Assembly: GCA_003529305.1 (NCBI GenBank)
Contig: DPWC01000163.1
Span: 1 to 7,601, forward strand
DNA: 7,601 bases
Direction: 5' to 3'
Source: Actinomycetota bacterium
GTDB taxonomy: Bacteria; Actinomycetota; Actinomycetes; UBA12327
The translations under genes were made by a program, and so were the position numbers. The notes beneath the pieces are model-generated. The model did no database searches and was not told the origin of the DNA. It saw only the letters and a list, made by a program, of their open reading frames with translations. The stretch's first letter is position 1. Every line of letters starts with the position of its first letter. Shown piece after piece: positions 5,017 to 7,601 of this stretch.

Positions 5017-7601
5017 TCAATCTTGAAAAACGGCGATGAAGTCGTCCAGCTGATTGATCAAACTTTCTATGTTTTCCCTTATCGAAAGATCCGAAGAGGC
5101 CTGCCACAACTGCGTCATCTCAAGACGAGCCGCGCGTGCTATGGAAAGACATGTTAGTCGTGCCTGTTGCTGTTGCACATAAGTTTGCCAAGATTGCGGA
5201 CTATTGATGGTCAAGTCACTTGCGTAGGCTCCACCGAGATGTCCAACGATTGCGGCGAAACAACCCCTACACAAGTCACCAATGCGTCCCTGCTCCTCCA
5301 GATCCAGCATTGCTAATTCCTGCATGGCCTGAGCCGCTGCAGTTACCCGATCCTGTCGCAGTCTCTTGCCAGCAGATGTGTCAATGGCGAAAGCGAATTC
5401 TCTTGCGCAAAGAAGTTTCAACAAGATTCTGTTTCCATCGGGCATAGGCATGTCATTATCGAGCATCTCGTAACCGAGCTCCGCCGCTCCAACGGCATTC
5501 GGATCTTCTATCAACGATTTAATGGTGGCTTGAATCCATTCATCGGCCTTCCGGCGGAGCCAGTTGTTCTCCGGATCGTCCGCGAGTTGCCGCGCAAGTT
5601 CACCGACGCCGCTTTGCAAGCTCTCCGCAAACCCTTTGGCTACAGCAACCTCAGGGCGGTGTGCATGTGGTGATCCTGCTAATGCGAGCCGATTCTGCAA
5701 CCAATCAGGCTCGCACTGGCCTAGGAATTCAAAAATCTCGAGAAATCCATTTAGGGCTATGTCTTTCCTGACGAGAGTTTGCAATGCAGCGATGAGGTCC
5801 TGTGATGGTGACGGGGGGAAAAGATTCGATTGAGCCTCTTGGAACTTCTTAATCACGCGCCCAGCGGCCCTCATAGCCAACGCCGAATCTTCCGTACCTG
5901 AGATCAGTTCAGCCATAATCCCCATAGCCGAGGTACTCAGACTCTCCGTGGCGATGACCAGCCCATTGACCTGGAGACTCTCCGTTCGTTCCCCCTGAAG
6001 AGCCGTCAACATCGCGTTGAGGGCTTCATCGTCGCGGTGGTCGACCCAATGAGCAGCGGCGATGAGGTTCAGCGCTTCATCTCGCCGCTCTTCAACCTCG
6101 CTAAGTGCTAAGACTGTTCGTGCATACTGCAATGAGTCGTCATGGTGCCATCCAAATAGCGCTTCTTTGGCACTACGAAGGGCAAGCCAGGCCCCAAATT
6201 CGCACTGCTCAGAACTCAAATTCTTACGGGTGATCCCAATTAGCGAACGAGAGTCAATTCGCCTTGACATTGGTTCCCAGACGCTCGTGTCACGACATGC
6301 CTGCTCACTTGGTGGAAACGCAGTAACTGCGGCACCGGTCAAGATCGGCTCTTGGGCCTCAAATTCGAAAAAATCCATCTCTTGCCGGAGTTCCACCAAC
6401 GCATCGAGATCGCCACTGACAACTGCCCTCTTCAATTCCAGGAGGCGCACATCGGCATCAATCAACCCTCCAGCCATCACCTCAGGTGACGCACCTGTAT
6501 TTATGAGTCTGCGATGTGCTTCATATTCGAAACCAAGATCACTCACTTGAGTTTGCGATAGTCCCTGAGGACTTAACCGGGCCTGAAAGTAATCCCTAGA
6601 AGACTCGGGAACTAACGGCAACAACCTCGCTACATTCTCCGCCGTTAGCCGGCGGCGATCTATACATGTATCAATGAAAGAAATGCTTCGGCTCGCTAGT
6701 GCTTCCGGCTCAATTGCCCACTCTCTTGTAGATGTCACCGAATCCAGGACTTTGACGGCCGTACCCACCTCGTGAAAATCAAAGAGATCAGTGCCTTCGG
6801 CAAGTGCTACAAGTAATTGGCTCCCCATAACATCAGGGAATCCTTGCTGCCCGTCAAGGTAATCCCGAGAAAGGTTTTGCACATATTGTGCAGTTCTCTT
6901 ATTGATGAAATGACTCAATAGTTGAGCCATCGGTTCGCCCGGCAAATTCTGATCCAACCACCGATCAGCGCGCTGGGCGAACTCGTTATTCGCTCGTAGG
7001 AAGTGCCTTCCTGCCAATAAGAACTTCCACCTACTTGCGTATCGTCCCGCCGCCCAATCATTGAGGAGATACCCAAAGACTTGTGACCAGCTCCCGGTCA
7101 TCGCCCACTGATGAATCTGAATCCAAATTTTTTCTGTGTCGCTTAAGAGGGGCAGACCCGCAGAGATGGTATCTCCACATCCAAGTCGCAATGAATCAAT
7201 GAACAGCAGGCGGCTCATGGTGAGGTCGCCGTCGGCCATACGGATCGCTACCTTGCGAACCTCATCAACATCGGCTCCGGCCCACTTCATAAGTTCGCTA
7301 GCCGAGAGGAATAGCACAGCCCCTGCAGGGCTCAAGGCTCGCTTTATCCCACTTATCCGCGGACCGAGTCGCTCCTCATCAAGAATGCAGGTCTTCCAGC
7401 GCCCCTCGGGCAGCAAGATGAGATACCCGCTCTCAACGGGGTAGCCCACGACTCCCACTTCAGCATCCTGTTCACCAATGACATATCCCCGACCGATGGG
7501 GCCGATCTCTCCCGTCTGCAATCCAGAGTTGATCGCGTCGCAGGACGAGCAATATCCATCGGTGGCAGCTTGTCCACAGGACCAACAGTCGTCGGTGATC
7601 C
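5017..7601 (-). CDS. large zinc-ribbon plus helical-repeat protein, N-terminus cut by window
   Basis: I do not recognise this protein as a named family. The frame is open to the window edge, giving 860 visible residues. A TTG at 7521 could be taken as a start, but the 26 residues before it encode CWSCGQAATDGYCSSC, a C-x2-C-x8-C-x2-C zinc ribbon (C5, C8, C17, C20 counted from the first full codon at 7599), so the true start lies beyond the window. After the ribbon comes a glycine- and strand-rich segment (about 27-70, GRGYVIG, GYLILLPEG). The remainder is mostly helical and soluble, with a TPR-like stretch near 471-536 (EALNLIAAAHW then DDEALNAMLTAL), a CRGC pair at 777-780, and helices to the C-terminus. 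There is no membrane segment. It is the first visible gene of the chaperone module, 24 nt ahead of the GrpE-like gene. Its role is inferred only from position: client, adaptor or scaffold for the dedicated Hsp70. Confidence 0.85.
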   Translation of the reverse strand, partial: ITDDCWSCGQAATDGYCSSCDAINSGLQTGEIGPIGRGYVIGEQDAEVGVVGYPVESGYLILLPEGRWKTCILDEERLGPRISGIKRALSPAGAVLFLSASELMKWAGADVDEVRKVAIRMADGDLTMSRLLFIDSLRLGCGDTISAGLPLLSDTEKIWIQIHQWAMTGSWSQVFGYLLNDWAAGRYASRWKFLLAGRHFLRANNEFAQRADRWLDQNLPGEPMAQLLSHFINKRTAQYVQNLSRDYLDGQQGFPDVMGSQLLVALAEGTDLFDFHEVGTAVKVLDSVTSTREWAIEPEALASRSISFIDTCIDRRRLTAENVARLLPLVPESSRDYFQARLSPQGLSQTQVSDLGFEYEAHRRLINTGASPEVMAGGLIDADVRLLELKRAVVSGDLDALVELRQEMDFFEFEAQEPILTGAAVTAFPPSEQACRDTSVWEPMSRRIDSRSLIGITRKNLSSEQCEFGAWLALRSAKEALFGWHHDDSLQYARTVLALSEVEERRDEALNLIAAAHWVDHRDDEALNAMLTALQGERTESLQVNGLVIATESLSTSAMGIMAELISGTEDSALAMRAAGRVIKKFQEAQSNLFPPSPSQDLIAALQTLVRKDIALNGFLEIFEFLGQCEPDWLQNRLALAGSPHAHRPEVAVAKGFAESLQSGVGELARQLADDPENNWLRRKADEWIQATIKSLIEDPNAVGAAELGYEMLDNDMPMPDGNRILLKLLCAREFAFAIDTSAGKRLRQDRVTAAAQAMQELAMLDLEEQGRIGDLCRGCFAAIVGHLGGAYASDLTINSPQSWQTYVQQQQARLTCLSIARAARLEMTQLWQASSDLSIRENIESLINQLDDFIAVFQD
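7540..7587 (-). other. zinc ribbon coding segment at the N-terminal side of the large gene
   Basis: Sixteen codons with cysteines at 7587-7585, 7578-7576, 7551-7549 and 7542-7540, spaced C-x2-C-x8-C-x2-C. The frame is continuous with the large helical protein. This arrangement typically binds one zinc ion and serves protein-protein or nucleic acid contacts. Confidence 0.75.

Noticed and set aside
6546..6552. CTTGAGT, a half-site of the HAIR operator of the heat-shock repressor HspR
   Set aside because: No matching ACTCAAG follows at the right spacing and the site is inside a coding region, so it is likely chance.
7519..7521. TTG as the start of the large protein
   Set aside because: The frame stays open upstream and encodes a clean four-cysteine zinc ribbon, so the start must lie outside the window.

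Overview
The window looks like a chromosomal segment from an actinobacterium or another moderately high-GC bacterium. This is inferred from the GC-rich metabolic genes, a GTG start and the FadE/CitE-type gene pair; no taxonomic marker is present. Every gene I can support is on the minus strand, so transcription runs from high to low coordinates.

Right and centre (7601 to 1935): four closely spaced genes form a compact, non-canonical Hsp70 chaperone module. In transcription order they are (1) a large, mostly helical protein with an N-terminal zinc ribbon, cut by the window edge (7601-5017); (2) a GrpE-like protein with a coiled coil, a beta-domain-like stretch and a long acidic disordered tail (4992-4249); (3) a DnaK-like Hsp70 with intact ATPase residues but a rewritten interdomain linker and a short C-terminus (4247-2544); and (4) a small protein with a degenerate, HPD-less J-domain-like N-terminus (2528-1935). 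Gaps are 24, 1 and 15 nt, which implies one operon and, at TGA-C-ATG, translational coupling. The order and composition differ from the usual actinobacterial dnaK-grpE-dnaJ-hspR operon. My inference is a dedicated Hsp70 machine in which a degenerate J-like protein and a diverged GrpE-like protein co-evolved with their own Hsp70, and the large zinc-ribbon protein supplies substrate, scaffold or sensing function. No client or phenotype can be read from the sequence.

Middle (1934 to 1631): about 300 bp with no confident gene. It holds no clear terminator, several small inverted repeats, and a weak 75-codon open frame whose first 25 or so residues look vaguely like a ribbon-helix-helix protein.

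Left (1630 to 1): an acyl-CoA dehydrogenase and a CitE-like (HpcH/HpaI aldolase family) CoA-ester lyase overlap by 4 nt (GTGA). The second gene is cut by the window start. This is a typical acyl-CoA catabolism pair, possibly branched-chain amino acid or leucine breakdown, with no evident link to the chaperone module. Hand-counted sample lines suggest the chaperone module, especially the large gene (42-63% GC), is less GC-rich than the metabolic genes (53-68%), which would fit an accessory island beside core metabolism.
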